Shown here one piece after another: positions 34,231 to 44,788 of a stretch of 64,000 nucleotides of DNA. Every line of letters starts with the position of its first letter. The stretch's first letter is position 1. The notes under the pieces are model-generated. The model searched no databases. It was given only the letters and a program-made list of their open reading frames with translations, and was not told the origin of the DNA. Made by a program: the position numbers and the translations under genes. The stretch comes from Ustulina deusta (taxonomy: Eukaryota; Ascomycota; Sordariomycetes; Xylariales; Xylariaceae): the NCBI GenBank assembly GCA_023159155.1, contig JAJNNX010000022.1, positions 372,001 through 436,000 on the forward strand, given 5' to 3'.

Positions 34231-34797
34231 GGTGGTTCAGGGATGGCGCGCACGTCATTGATCACCGAGCTCTCATATGAGCATGAGCCACGGAGCCAAT
34301 GACATCTGTTAAATGCTAGCAAGTTATAGCGTCTAAGGAGAACATGTCGCATCTCATGACGTGTGCGTGGCAAAAAGAGCTTCGCCGTTAGCGATTCGAG
34401 ACTATCCGTCATGCCGTGAGTTGTCTCCCAATATCCCAAAGGTATAGGGCCACAAAATCAAGATTCGAGGCAACATTGAAATGTCAGGGGTCGATGAATC
34501 AGTCACCCAGACAAAGGAAAGTAAGGCGGGTAAAGAGACTGTAGAACACAACAAAACGAGGAGCACTTCTGATAGAGCCAACGACAGACATATTAGCGTC
34601 AGATTTCTGACAAACAGGACTCTTAGCAAATATTCGGCCCAGTAACAGTCTATATAAATAAAGCGGCTAAGACCATGCCCGCAAATAGCAACCGCCTTCC
34701 ATCTTGACTGAAATGGGCATCTCATATTCAAGCGCTGCTGGCACACCCTCGCTTAATAGGAATACCCCTTCAGGAGCAGGCTCTAGTTGACCATTTT

Positions 34798-35130
34798 ATG
34801 TTCTCCATATTCGATCTTCATGAGGTGAACAGGGGCGGGCTCTTGGTAAACCTTGCTCCTCTCATACTACACCGAACATTCTTGCTGATCGCCTGCTGTC
34901 TTGGTCTAGTGGCAGGCCAGACCCTATACATGTACGACTTGACATCCGCATATGGGGACGACATCTATCTAGGCTATGCCCACCGTAAGTGACCCGCAGG
35001 CTGCAGGTAGATGGCACCTCTGACAAGCTCCTACCAAGGGGCCAGTTACAGATCTGTACAGACAACGCGATTAGTGTTTTTGTGGACCTGGCAAGTTGTT
35101 GTATTACTACGATCTATGGAGACCCTTTTT
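34798..35130 (+). pseudogene. possible relic of a secreted-protein gene
   Basis: From the ATG at 34798, 64 codons include a strong hydrophobic stretch (RTFLLIACCLGLVAG) followed by LYMYDLTSAYGDDIYLGYAH, then a GTAAGT. A second frame continues 26 bases later with GTSDKLLPRGQLQICTDNA and ISVFVDLASC, ending TAG at 35131-35133. The 26-base gap is too short for an intron, so a small deletion or frameshift is likely. The family is not recognised. Confidence 0.3.
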
Positions 35131-35743
35131 AGATGCAGGATTCTGTGCCTCGCTAATTATAACTTCAGCTCATGTGGTGTTACTTATTTGACCAATCAGT
35201 CACCCGTCTACCTATACGCTTAGCGATTATATGGGAACAATACTGCTAGCTGGCTATGCGAACGCAACATTAACCTCGTGGTGAACCTAGAGTATAAACA
35301 GTTCACATGTTGCGAGGATCCATGCATAAGCGAAGATATTATATTGAGTACCTAGGTAGAGAGCAGGTCAGGGCGAGGCATACGAGGCAGATCAGTGGCG
35401 AGATTAGCAACACTCGATAGCGCAGGTCCAGAATCCTACGGTGGTGCAACGGACAATATCCTATGCAACATTTCATTGGACACTACTATTAATCTTTTGC
35501 CCTGAAGAGAATCTCGGCAAGGACTTTCTGGGCGATGGGCAACTAGTGTAGAACATCGTCCAGTTAAAGCAGAAAGCCGAAGGGGAAATGAGGGATTCGA
35601 CATATTATTAGTAGTAAAACCAGGTGGAAGTACCATGCAGTAGTGTAGAGCGAGAGGTTGTGTGACATCAAGGGAGTTACAGACAGGGCTATCTCATGTT
35701 GCCATACACCCTCTGTATTCACGCCTTTTCCTCGTGGCGCTCC

Positions 35744-37440
35744 TCATTGGCCCCCCAAGCTGCATGTTAGACTACTAGATATTAACCCTCCCGGTTTTGC
35801 AAAGTCGTCCCAGTAAGGTTCGATGTTGCTGATACATGGACTTTGGTGGAAAACAGACGCCATTAATCCGTTGTCAGGATTAACGATATGCAAGGCACTG
35901 AGCGATATGGGTAGTCGGCGCGTTTCCTGGTGCGATAGCCCATCTTTGATCATGCGTGAAAACCCGAGTCTGCAAGGTGTCAGTGTTAATCTAGGTTTAA
36001 GAGGTGTCTCAAAGTAGGTTTTTACCTCGTGGCTGCGTTGGACGTCCTGCAGCGATTGTTCGTGTTGGCGCATAGCTTCATGCGCATCGAGATGTAAGCT
36101 CTCGAGGCTGATTGGTCTTTTCGAGACTATATTGTAAGAATCATCATCCGCTATTACCGTGGTATGGTCGGAAATGATAGTTCGGGTAGCTTGTGTATCG
36201 AGATTGGAATTATGGTTGTGGCGTCTAATAAAAGTACGCAAGCCTGTCATGACGGCGCCTGGAATCTCAGGGAGGCTATCTTGCGACTCTAGTTCAAGCT
36301 GAATTTTATGTCTGCGCAGGAGTCGCAGCCGGTAGTAATCGTCAGCAGCTGTGCGTTGATTATCATCACCGTTGGTTTGATAGAGCAGACTGCGGACGAC
36401 GGTAAGCGAACCCATGATGACGGCAACTGAGGTCTCCATGTACTGCCAGAAAAACTCCCATATTACATCTATACCGACAATCCCATGTATCCTGCTTACT
36501 CTCACGATGGCTAAGCTGACCATTATGATAGAGAGGCACAAGAACACCCCAAGACCGATCTTCTGCGAAGCTCGTATTTTTGCGCGGCGGAGGAGAATGA
36601 TCGGAATGCTAACAACTAGCGCAATGGTTAGCAAGAACAGTGATTCCGGATCGAGGTGTCCCTGATTGAGACCTACTTAAGATGTCTGTGAGCACGTCCA
36701 AGGCAGTAATGGCGCTAGTCAGGGAAATATAGAGCATATTCTTGGATGGTTCTAAGCACTTCACTGTTTGCAACCAAAGTTAGACACTAGGGTGCAATAA
36801 CGCGAGGCATTGCTTACATGATTGGATGCCAAAATCATGGCAGAGGATGAAAGCTTCTGAAGAGAGAAACAAATATGAGAGAACAGTAAAGACGACAATG
36901 CTCCAGTAATAATACCGCATTTTGTCAACCCTCCAGACCATTTGCTTGAAGAAAGCAAGGAAAGAGAATTTGACGAAGAACGTGGCGGTCCAGGCCAGCA
37001 AGAGGAATATGTTCTCTTGCAGGGCGTTATTGATGAGTTGATCAGTTTGCTGCGGGCTGAGTTGGAAGAAGATGGTTGGATCGTTCAATACCACCGTGTC
37101 AATGTAGAATCCATCGCAGACCTTGTACAAGAGTCCTGTCGCAGCAACTAGAAAACTGGTAGCTATGAACAGCAAATAGTCGTCTAGTGAGAGGTGCCTC
37201 TGTGTCCTGAAGCGTATTGCACCTCTGGCAAGGGCAGAGAGCAGCGCGATGCCGAAGAATACGCCAACGATCACCTACATCACCTGTCAGCCCTCTTCAT
37301 TCAATAGGAAGATTGCGAAGAGATCAAGAGACATCTTGACTCTTCAACCGCATCTGATAAGAACATACTTTAAACGACCGGGAGCTGATGCTGGCATATT
37401 GCTCAATCAGTTCATCAATTGGCACTTGTGACCCAGCCAT
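35744..37440 (-). CDS. fungal rhodopsin-domain (PTH11-related) integral membrane protein
   Basis: Minus strand, four exons: 37440-37369, 37274-36818, 36763-36677, 36615-35744; introns of 94, 54 and 61 bp; about 495 residues. Start MAGSQVPIDELIEQY. Seven membrane segments are readable: VIVGVFFGIALLSALARG; LDDYLLFIATSFLVAATGLLY; ENIFLLLAWTATFFVKFSFL; YYYWSIVVFTVLSYLFL; the ITALDVLTDILIVSIPIILL stretch over the third intron; LGVFLCLSIIMVSLAIVR; and a last helix around EFFWQYMETSVAVIMGSL. The order and DVLTD motif mark the fungal rhodopsin-domain family (unrelated to retinal opsins), with putative sensory roles. The C-terminal ~165 residues are cytosolic and polar. Within the last exon a 56-bp segment starting GTAAAA after SHE, with a CTGAC branch and TTGCAG, could be a further intron, which would change the last ~80 residues. 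Confidence 0.8.
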
Positions 37441-38184
37441 TGCGATGTTCCATTTGTTTCGGAAGTGCGAATCGGATGTGTCTTGGGATATCTCGAATAT
37501 CAGCCTATTTTGAGCGGTAGAGCACTGACACACGAAGCATCCTTTCCCGGCGAAATACAGCAACGAGTCAGTCTTTTTCAGGCTATACAAACGAGTAATG
37601 GGCCATGGTTTCATTGAAAAAGAGGATTTACGCAGACCAACAGGCCTGCATATAAAGGAACTGCCATACATCTAAACGAGGCCTCTCATCACTTTCGGAC
37701 GCAGCTGAGAGCATTAGGGACAACCCCACCCCCTTCCTAGGTACTAAGTAGATAATCACCGGAACATCAATAACTAGCCACTCTCCATGCACCGACGCCA
37801 CTAACAAAGCGCCTCATGATGTTCGGTGTGACAATAGAGGGGTAGAAGTACAAAAATAGTGCTACAAAAATAGGATGTTACATTCTGTTTCTTGCGGCAG
37901 AAAGGAAGCGGGGGCTGAAGATAAGGTTCGATGCGTCTTTAAGAACATGTTTGAAACACGAAGTGGAACTTAGGAGCATAGGTACCTATTCCTGTTCACT
38001 GTCTAGCTCAGGCGGCCTTGAACCTCTAGCCCCTGTATCTGCGGCACTAGGGTGACGTCAATCGACTTACAGTTGCCCTTACCTCATCCGTCCTATCCAA
38101 TCACAACTCTACACTTTCCAATTTGCTTTCTACTTTGCAATTCGCAGTATTACAAGTACCAATCGTGTTCAACAGTAATCCAAG

Positions 38185-38418
38185 ATGGATGAAAGAAAAC
38201 TCGCTATCCATACGCCATGTGCACCGGTTGGACTCCTGTCTACGAAGTGTAGTTCATGCTCTCGTCCGATGCTCCTTTTCCTAGCCAGCATACAATCATG
38301 CCTACCTGCAACCAAAGAAGAAGCAGCTCCCGCTGACGTTACGGCGTTTGGTTCCCGGGTTAGGAAGTCCTATTCCATGTGCGTTCGACTGCTCAAACTT
38401 TCACAGAAGGCAAAGTGA
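38185..38418 (+). CDS. doubtful small hypothetical protein
   Basis: A 77-codon frame that starts CCAAGATGG after a pyrimidine-rich leader, so the start context is good. It has a CX2C pair (KCSSCSRPM) and a further Cys. It may be longer through an intron starting GTGCGT at 38379. No family is recognised, and a chance frame is quite possible. Confidence 0.25.
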   Translation: MDERKLAIHTPCAPVGLLSTKCSSCSRPMLLFLASIQSCLPATKEEAAPADVTAFGSRVRKSYSMCVRLLKLSQKAK

Positions 38419-38629
38419 GAGTGACCAGGGGCATGAGATCCATCTCCACGATGATGCTTGATCGGATCGGTCGACTGGCCTTGTACAGGCAATATGCCGG
38501 CTCGCTAGTTCCCGTTGGGGTCTCCATCATATCGGGAGACATCTTTCTTTTCCGAGGCCCCAATGGTGTCGCGGAGATTTGGAAGCCTGTGCTGATCGCA
38601 AGAACGACCGTGGACTGCCATGTTGGTCC

Positions 38630-38700
38630 TAATCGTACTGTCTCAAGCCTGCACTACCTAGTCCCAGCTCGTACTGGTCCGAGACTCATGGTGGTGCTGG
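38630..38700. repeat. CGTACTGGTCCG-type repeat remnant
   Basis: It contains CGTACTGGTCCGAG and CTAGTCCCAGCT, both also found in the minisatellite at 6125-6410. Only two or three degenerate units remain. Confidence 0.5.
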
Positions 38701-38921
38701 TTCGAATAGATATAGACTAGGTATAGTCCTATGCCGAATTTGGTCAGGCCGTGAGATCCCTCCCGTAACCTAAGTGCGCAGATCTATCCGCACCTGTAAG
38801 TACTGATTCGTAATTCCATGCAATGCTGGACCGAGTTCTACGCTAAATATCCGAAGTTTAACGACCGTTTCCCTAGCATAACTTGAATGTCATTCCTCAG
38901 CCACCTGACTTACCACGGAGA

Positions 38922-38959
38922 GAGCCGAGCCTGAGCAGAAGCGGTCATGGCGCTAAGCC
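38922..38959 (+). repeat. dispersed repeat copy B
   Basis: Matches 7016-7053 over 38 bases in the same orientation: GAGCCGAGCCTGAGC, one change, AAGCGG, a variable spacer, GCGCTAAGCC. It lies ~250 bases after the CGTACTGGTCCG remnant; copy A lies ~600 bases after the minisatellite. Confidence 0.55.
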
Positions 38960-39771
38960 TAATTAGACAGACAAGGTAAAGCCTAATATTTAATGCTGTA
39001 CTAGGTATCAAGTTCCAATGAGCAGCTTCTCGAAATAGACTACCTGCCTATCGCTAAATGATACCTACTAAACCTATCCTAGCTGGAAGAGTCTCAACAA
39101 CGTGCCGTAATCCTACATATACATCTACAGCAAAAGCAAATACGTAGGTAGTGTGTTATTAACAATCAGCTAGCGGCAACATTTTAAGGGAAAATGTATA
39201 TGAGCAGGACAGGACTATGTAGTATGTCCTTCCAAGTGCACTTAGGCGAGACTCTTGCGAAGATACCTGTTTAATGTCATTTGGTGATATAAAATCTGTA
39301 TCTGGCGGGACCAGACGTGCAGCCAAAGGGATAGTGTACTACTCAAGGCTCAAGCGGAAGCTTGATCGCCATTCAACGCTCAATTCGCATGTAATTCGGG
39401 TGGGGACTGGTATGGAGACCATTTGCCTACGAATTATAAAGGGCTACCTTGCAGACGTCGCACCAGTAAGAGTATGTTGCTCGGATCACTCTACAAGCAC
39501 AGCTGGCACAGCCTGCCTGGATTTTGGGCTAGGCGACGCCCGAACAGCGAAGAGAGGCGGTGCAACACTGTAGGAACAAATATGATGTTGCTCACAGATG
39601 ACCTAAAGTAACTTGATCAGAGTCGCTAAGCTAGGTAGGCTTCTGACTCCCCGTTTATGAAGTTATCACTTTCTGATAAAATTGTTGTACGTCAGATTTC
39701 TACCTAGGCCTGATTCTCATTTGGTGTTTCTTCATAAGGCTTCGAGACTCCGCAGCGGCCCTGCTTTCAAT

Positions 39772-40710
39772 ATGCCGGTTCTCTTCTTGTACGTCTTGGA
39801 ATATGGGCCAGGTTGGCTAGGCACAATACCCAGCATGTCTCGCTGATGCGTATCGCAATGATATTGATGATTGTCTGTACTCTCAGGGTATCAAGTCCCA
39901 TACCTTTCAATTGGCACTCTGTACTGGCACGTTGGTTGTGCATACACCATAATATACTAATCGAAAGACTGATACAGCAACCACAGTCCGAAAGACCTCG
40001 TCGAAATTGATAGATAGCTACTTCGAACATCGTCTCGGACTGAGTAAAGAAGAGACTGTCCGAGTTCGTAACGAATATCGCAGAAAGTACGGATTGGCTT
40101 TGGAAGGATTAGTCAACAACTATCAGATCGACCCCTTGGAATATAATTCCATGGTAGCCGATGCCATTGCACTTGACTCCCTGATCAAACCCGATGCCAA
40201 GCTTTGTCGCCTGCTACAAGACATCGACCAATCTAAGGTTAAACTATGGCTGTTCACTAACGCATACGTGACGCATGCTCAGAGAGTGGTGCGATTGCTA
40301 GGCGTTGACAAATTCTTCGAGGGCATCACCTATTGCGACTATGCTAAGGTACCAATCATCTGCAAACCGCAAGCGCAGATGTTTAAAATGGCCATGAGAG
40401 CAGCTGGCGTAGAAGACAACGCAGATTGCTATTTCGTCGGTTCGTAATTACACTCTTGTCGGCTCCACCCTCCTGCTCCAATCGAGCCAAAGAAAATGAA
40501 GTCGGCCAGAAAACTGACCAGATCGATATAGACGACTCTTTCAAAAATTGTCAAGGGGCTAGACAGTTTGGCTGGACAGCAGTGCATTTGATCGAAGAAG
40601 GGCTCCCGATTCCCCAAACCCAGGCATCGCAGTATCAGATTCGAAGTTTAGAGGAGTTGCGAACTTTATTCCCTCACTTTTTCAAGCGTAGCGATAACAA
40701 TCGGGATTGA
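39772..40710 (+). CDS. HAD-family pyrimidine 5'-nucleotidase-like (Sdt1/Phm8-like)
   Basis: Four exons: 39772-39788, 39859-39887, 39987-40439, 40532-40710; 225 residues. The N-terminus is MPVLFFDIDDCLYSQ, with the DXD catalytic pair (D7, D9). LIDSYFEHRLGL and YGLALEGLV form the cap region. LWLFTNAY is motif II, ICKPQAQMF carries the motif III Lys, and VDDS (over the last splice junction) is motif IV. This set fits yeast Sdt1/Phm8-type nucleotidases acting on UMP/CMP or lysophosphatidate. The first intron (39789-39858, GTACGT donor) must end in ...GCAA rather than AG to give FFDIDD; the upstream AGs all lead into wrong frames. Either the 3' splice site has mutated, which would make this a new pseudogene, or it is a rare non-canonical site. 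The other two introns are normal. Confidence 0.7.
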
Positions 40711-41795
40711 GAGCTATGGTGGCTGTGATGGACCATTCTATCACTACATATTAGATCTTGCAATGCGCGAGAATGTGCGATTTGGCCCATCTCACACTCT
40801 CTCCTAGTTCGAATCGCAACCTTCGAATAAATCAGCATGTCTAATACGGCCACGCTCAGCGCACAATCTCCTGCTTGTGGTGGAGGAGCGTAGAGCCACC
40901 TTGTACGCCACAACTTGACCCATTCTATAGTTATAAACATATTTTAAAACTTGGTCACACCAAACCCGCGCCTTGTCTAACCCAGTCAGAGGCACTCCTA
41001 TATCTTCTTTGTTCGCCCGGGATACACGCCGATGCCGAGTCGCGTTTCTTGTAACTGGAGCGGTCAGGATTGGGCATCGGCGTCATTAGCGTCGCTTCTC
41101 GCACGAGGAAGCAAGTCGGGGCTATAATGACCATTGTGATGTCCAGTTAGTCCGTGTACCTTAGGTATCTATATGAGGCATCCCATTCCAGCCGTCTGCC
41201 AAGCAGAGCTTAGGACTTCCTCTCAACAGCTCGTACATGGACTGCCAGAAATCGAGCCTCGCATGTGTCTTGTCTTATTTCCCTTGACTCCATAATATTG
41301 GAATTCCTATGAGAATAAGAAGAAGCAAACTACCGATCATTCAATGGTGACAAACGTGAGTTACGAGAGCACTCGCCTCAATAGCGAGTATTGATGTAAC
41401 GAACACGGGAATGTGGCGACCGGATTCGTGCAGAAATCCACTGTCCCTGAGCACCGCCCCACGTTCACTACTTTAGCCATACGAGCCTTGGCTGCAGAAT
41501 CGGGAGTCACGTGCTTTCGAGAGAAGATTATCCTAAGGTAGGTGCTAAGTACCTATTAACGCGCCTTAGCGGCGGTTTCTAGCGAGAGTGGCGCGTGTCG
41601 TAGCCCCTCACCCTTTCCTCGAATCCGGTTAGCATTGCTTCATCGCCAACTCGGTATTAAGCTTCGGTATCGTTCCGAGCAACCTTATGTCATGTTTTTT
41701 TGGGTACGAATCGGTTGCGTGCGCTAATCGCCGCTTCGCAATGCCGCTCCTCTTTCTGGCCTCCATTCAGGCAGCGACCGCATCTAGTTCTCAAC
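40711..41795. other. intergenic, upstream of Rad4
   Basis: No gene seen. The last ~300 bases should hold the Rad4 promoter; the ATG at 41796 is preceded by CTCAAC. Confidence 0.45.
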
Positions 41796-44348
41796 ATGGC
41801 CGGGAGGAAACGCAAGGCCGCTAACGACCGGCCTACCAATACGAAAGCGTCCACCTCATCACAGCCATCACGGTCATCGGGGTCAACCAGGTCAACCAGG
41901 TCGACTAGGTCCAGCGCTAGACAGAGCGATGTCCCCGACATCTACCGCGATATGCTTGCCGAAGCCGACGTCCGATCAACCTCGATCGTCGAGGAGCGAC
42001 CCATGAAGAGGAAACGTCCCGGTCAGCGCCGAGATCAGGTAGCCCAAAATAGTAAATGCTCGCCCGAGAAGCCTGGTCGCGAGAACCCTGTCGATATAGA
42101 AGAGCCTAAAGATGAGGATGAGAGTGCAGATGACTTGGAGTTCGAAGATGTAGCACTTCCTGCTGCAACGATACAGACGGTCTACCGTGACTCGGATGAG
42201 GAAGAAGAGGAAGAGGAGGAAGAGGAAGATGTTTTCGAAGACGTTGATTTTTCCGCCCACGCTTCCGTCCTCGGCGCCGTCCAGAACACACAAGATCTGG
42301 AACTCGATTTGTCGGCTCGAACCAAATCCGTCCACACGAAGACTATTGATAGACGGAAGCCTATTAACAAAGCAGAGAAGGACCGTCGGATCAATATACA
42401 TAAAACACACCTCCTCTGCTTACTGGCTCACGTAGCCCAGAGGAACAGATGGTGCAATGATTCCCAAGTTCAAGATAGTCTACGACCACTGCTAACACAG
42501 AAGATGGTCACGCAACTAAATCCTGCCGACCACCTGACCCAGTTCGGGCGAGCGAATTCCCTTAAAGAAGGCCTCAATCTAGTGAATACTATGTTTAAAA
42601 CTAAGTATCGAATTGCCGAACGAGGGATGAGAAGAGCGCTTTGGGCTGAGACAGAGGAGCATCTCCAAAATGTATTCTCGACTATCGTCCATGAACTAGA
42701 GAAGGAAACTAATTATTATTTACAGTTCAGTCTACCTACAGATTTGGAAGCACCTTTAGAGAAGTCTGATTTCCGGGAAGCAGCAAAATCCCTCAGTGGC
42801 TCCCGAGACGTGGGCACTCAGCTATACTGCGCGCTTTTGCGCGCCGCAGGTGTTGAAGCTAGACTTGTCTGCTCTTTGCAACCCCTCTCCTTTAGTTCGG
42901 CAGGGCCATATATGGGAACTAGTCACAAAAAGAAACAGAAACTAACGTTGGAGGAGAAATATGGCCAACTATTTAAGCCTAGTGACTCTCTGGAGTCATC
43001 TATAGACCCATCTGTTCCCCTCCCACCTCGCAGACGGCTGGGACACCCGAACGCGGCGGCCTTTAGAATGCCTGAGGTTGTACCAGGCCCTTCCCGCCAG
43101 GCAGTGGTAGCACCAAAAAAGATACGGGAATCTGCCTACCCGGTTTACTGGGTTGAGGTCCTGGACGAGGGACACCAAAAATGGCAACCGACAGACCCAT
43201 TAGTCACGGGATCCTACTGGAAACCACAACAGCTTGAACCTCCAGCGTCCGATAGAGAGAACTGTATGGCATACGTTGTCAGCTTCGAGGAAGACGGCAC
43301 GGCCAACGATGTCACACGGCGCTACGCAAAGGCATACAATGCGAAAACAAGAAAAATGCGGGTTGAAAGCGTCCTAAGCAACGGCGAGCGGTGGTGGCGC
43401 AAGGCATTGCGAGCATATTCACGAGGTTATAGGAGTGACTTAGATCAGATTGAAGCAAACGAGTTAGCCGCGATGGAGGCCCGCGAGCCGATGCCGCGCA
43501 ACATTGCTGACTTCAAAGACCATCCTATATATGCCTTAGAACGACATTTAAGGCGACACGAAGTACTAGTGCCAAATGCGTCTCCATCTGGAACAGTTGG
43601 GGCCGGTAGCAAGGCCCCCTTAGAGAGAGTTTACCGGCGCAGAGATGTACGGACTGCCCGAAGCAAAGAAAAGTGGTATCGACTTGGTAGAGAAGTTCGG
43701 CCAGACGAGATACCAGTGAAGTTCTTAACAAAACTATCCAGAGTGCATGAAGATATTGGCAGTGATGAGACACATGAATTGGGAGAAGGTGAGGCAAATG
43801 GAACACCAATCTATACTATGGATCAAACAGAGGTTTACAAAGCACCACCGGTCATAAATGGGAAGGTACCGAAGAATCGGTATGGGAACTTGGATCTCTA
43901 CGTGCCCAGTATGATACCACAAGGCGGCGTCTACATTGCTGATGATTTCGGGGCCCAAGCAGCGTTTATCCTGGGCATTGATTACGCGCCAGCACTCACT
44001 GGTTTTCAGTTTAGTGGGAGGAAGGGGACGGCGGTTCTTCGTGGTGTGGTAGTGGCTACAGAGAACAAAGAGGCTATGAAAGCTGTCATTGAGGGGATCA
44101 AAGACCAAGAACTTGAAATGGAGAGGGAGAGAAGGTGTCGAGAAGTGCTCAGGATGTGGAGGTTGTTTCTCATGAATCTCCGAATCCGGCAGCGAATATG
44201 GGCAGGCGTAGACACAGATGATGAAGAAGTGCAAAATGTTGACCACGCAGAAGTAGGGACAGATAACGAATCAGCCCAGAGTGACAAGGCTGGCGATGGT
44301 GGCTTTGAAATTGACGACGAATATGCCGGAGGATTCATGATAGACTAA
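41796..44348 (+). CDS. RAD4: nucleotide-excision repair protein Rad4/XPC
   Basis: Intronless, 850 residues from MAGRKRKAANDRP; the frame is open for 32 more codons upstream but without an ATG. An N-terminal Lys/Ser/Thr-rich tail and the fungal VPDIYRDMLAEA motif (about 45-56) come first. An acidic run (DSDEEEEEE.., about 132-154) is followed by a region that may bind TFIIH. The transglutaminase-like fold spans about 270-565 (DVGTQLYCALLRAAGVEARL; YPVYWVEVLDE). BHD1 (about 575-625, HPIYALERHLRRHE), BHD2 (about 610-665, ERVYRRRDVRT) and BHD3 (about 670-745, GNLDLYVPSMIPQGG) complete the DNA-binding set. The catalytic triad of transglutaminases is not expected in this family. The protein recognises helix-distorting damage in nuclear DNA, with Rad23 as the usual partner, and recruits TFIIH. 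Confidence 0.92.
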   Translation: MAGRKRKAANDRPTNTKASTSSQPSRSSGSTRSTRSTRSSARQSDVPDIYRDMLAEADVRSTSIVEERPMKRKRPGQRRDQVAQNSKCSPEKPGRENPVDIEEPKDEDESADDLEFEDVALPAATIQTVYRDSDEEEEEEEEEEDVFEDVDFSAHASVLGAVQNTQDLELDLSARTKSVHTKTIDRRKPINKAEKDRRINIHKTHLLCLLAHVAQRNRWCNDSQVQDSLRPLLTQKMVTQLNPADHLTQFGRANSLKEGLNLVNTMFKTKYRIAERGMRRALWAETEEHLQNVFSTIVHELEKETNYYLQFSLPTDLEAPLEKSDFREAAKSLSGSRDVGTQLYCALLRAAGVEARLVCSLQPLSFSSAGPYMGTSHKKKQKLTLEEKYGQLFKPSDSLESSIDPSVPLPPRRRLGHPNAAAFRMPEVVPGPSRQAVVAPKKIRESAYPVYWVEVLDEGHQKWQPTDPLVTGSYWKPQQLEPPASDRENCMAYVVSFEEDGTANDVTRRYAKAYNAKTRKMRVESVLSNGERWWRKALRAYSRGYRSDLDQIEANELAAMEAREPMPRNIADFKDHPIYALERHLRRHEVLVPNASPSGTVGAGSKAPLERVYRRRDVRTARSKEKWYRLGREVRPDEIPVKFLTKLSRVHEDIGSDETHELGEGEANGTPIYTMDQTEVYKAPPVINGKVPKNRYGNLDLYVPSMIPQGGVYIADDFGAQAAFILGIDYAPALTGFQFSGRKGTAVLRGVVVATENKEAMKAVIEGIKDQELEMERERRCREVLRMWRLFLMNLRIRQRIWAGVDTDDEEVQNVDHAEVGTDNESAQSDKAGDGGFEIDDEYAGGFMID

Positions 44349-44740
44349 ATACGAGCTGGGTTACAGAGTATTGTTCTTCTCGGTATCGTTTAAGCTAGGT
44401 ACCTAGGTAGATTAGCGATGGGTCCAACCTTAACACTCCCTGGTAGGTACCTAGGTAGCTACATCTAGGCAGCAACTTAATATAGTACAATCTCCACTTT
44501 GATGTCCCAAATGATTGCATGCATATGCAAGCAACTAAGGAACCATTAACTGTAATACCTAAGTACCTACCTGTAAGCGTTAGCGAGAGATTCCAGAGAA
44601 AAAAAAACTATGATAAATGTTGCACAGAAGCTGTATGTAGGCATGTACATGTACTTTGTCCGTGGCAAGGGACCTTAATGTACCTACCATTGCAGAAAAT
44701 TTGCACCGCCAGTCTAGGTCGGCTAAGAATATACCTCGTA
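44349..44740. other. Rad4 3' flank with palindromic motifs
   Basis: It contains GCTAGGTACCTAGGTAG (about 44394) and GTAGGTACCTAGGTAG (about 44443), two copies of the short palindrome that recurs in intergenic DNA across the window. No gene. Confidence 0.45.
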
Positions 44741-44788
44741 CACTACCGCATTCCTTGATTAGAACTTGACCGGCACTAATAGTTTGGC
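44741..44788 (+). repeat. left terminal inverted repeat
   Basis: Pairs with 47843-47890 over about 48 bases with a handful of transitions. The outermost bases are CACTACCGC, next to TA. Confidence 0.75.

Larger units (their letters stand above)
32614..35743. other. decayed region with gene relics
   Basis: No intact gene. It holds two relic candidates, described separately (33490-34230 minus, 34798-35130 plus). The remaining segments show nothing recognisable. Confidence 0.4.
37441..39771. other. intergenic with dispersed-repeat pieces
   Basis: Upstream flank of the minus-strand membrane protein, one doubtful small frame (38185-38418) and repeat pieces at 38630-38700 and 38922-38959. Nothing else is recognised. 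Confidence 0.4.

Noticed and set aside
34402..34746. 114-codon minus-strand hydrophobic frame
   Set aside because: No start context, family or splice support. It may be part of the adjacent relic but adds nothing certain.
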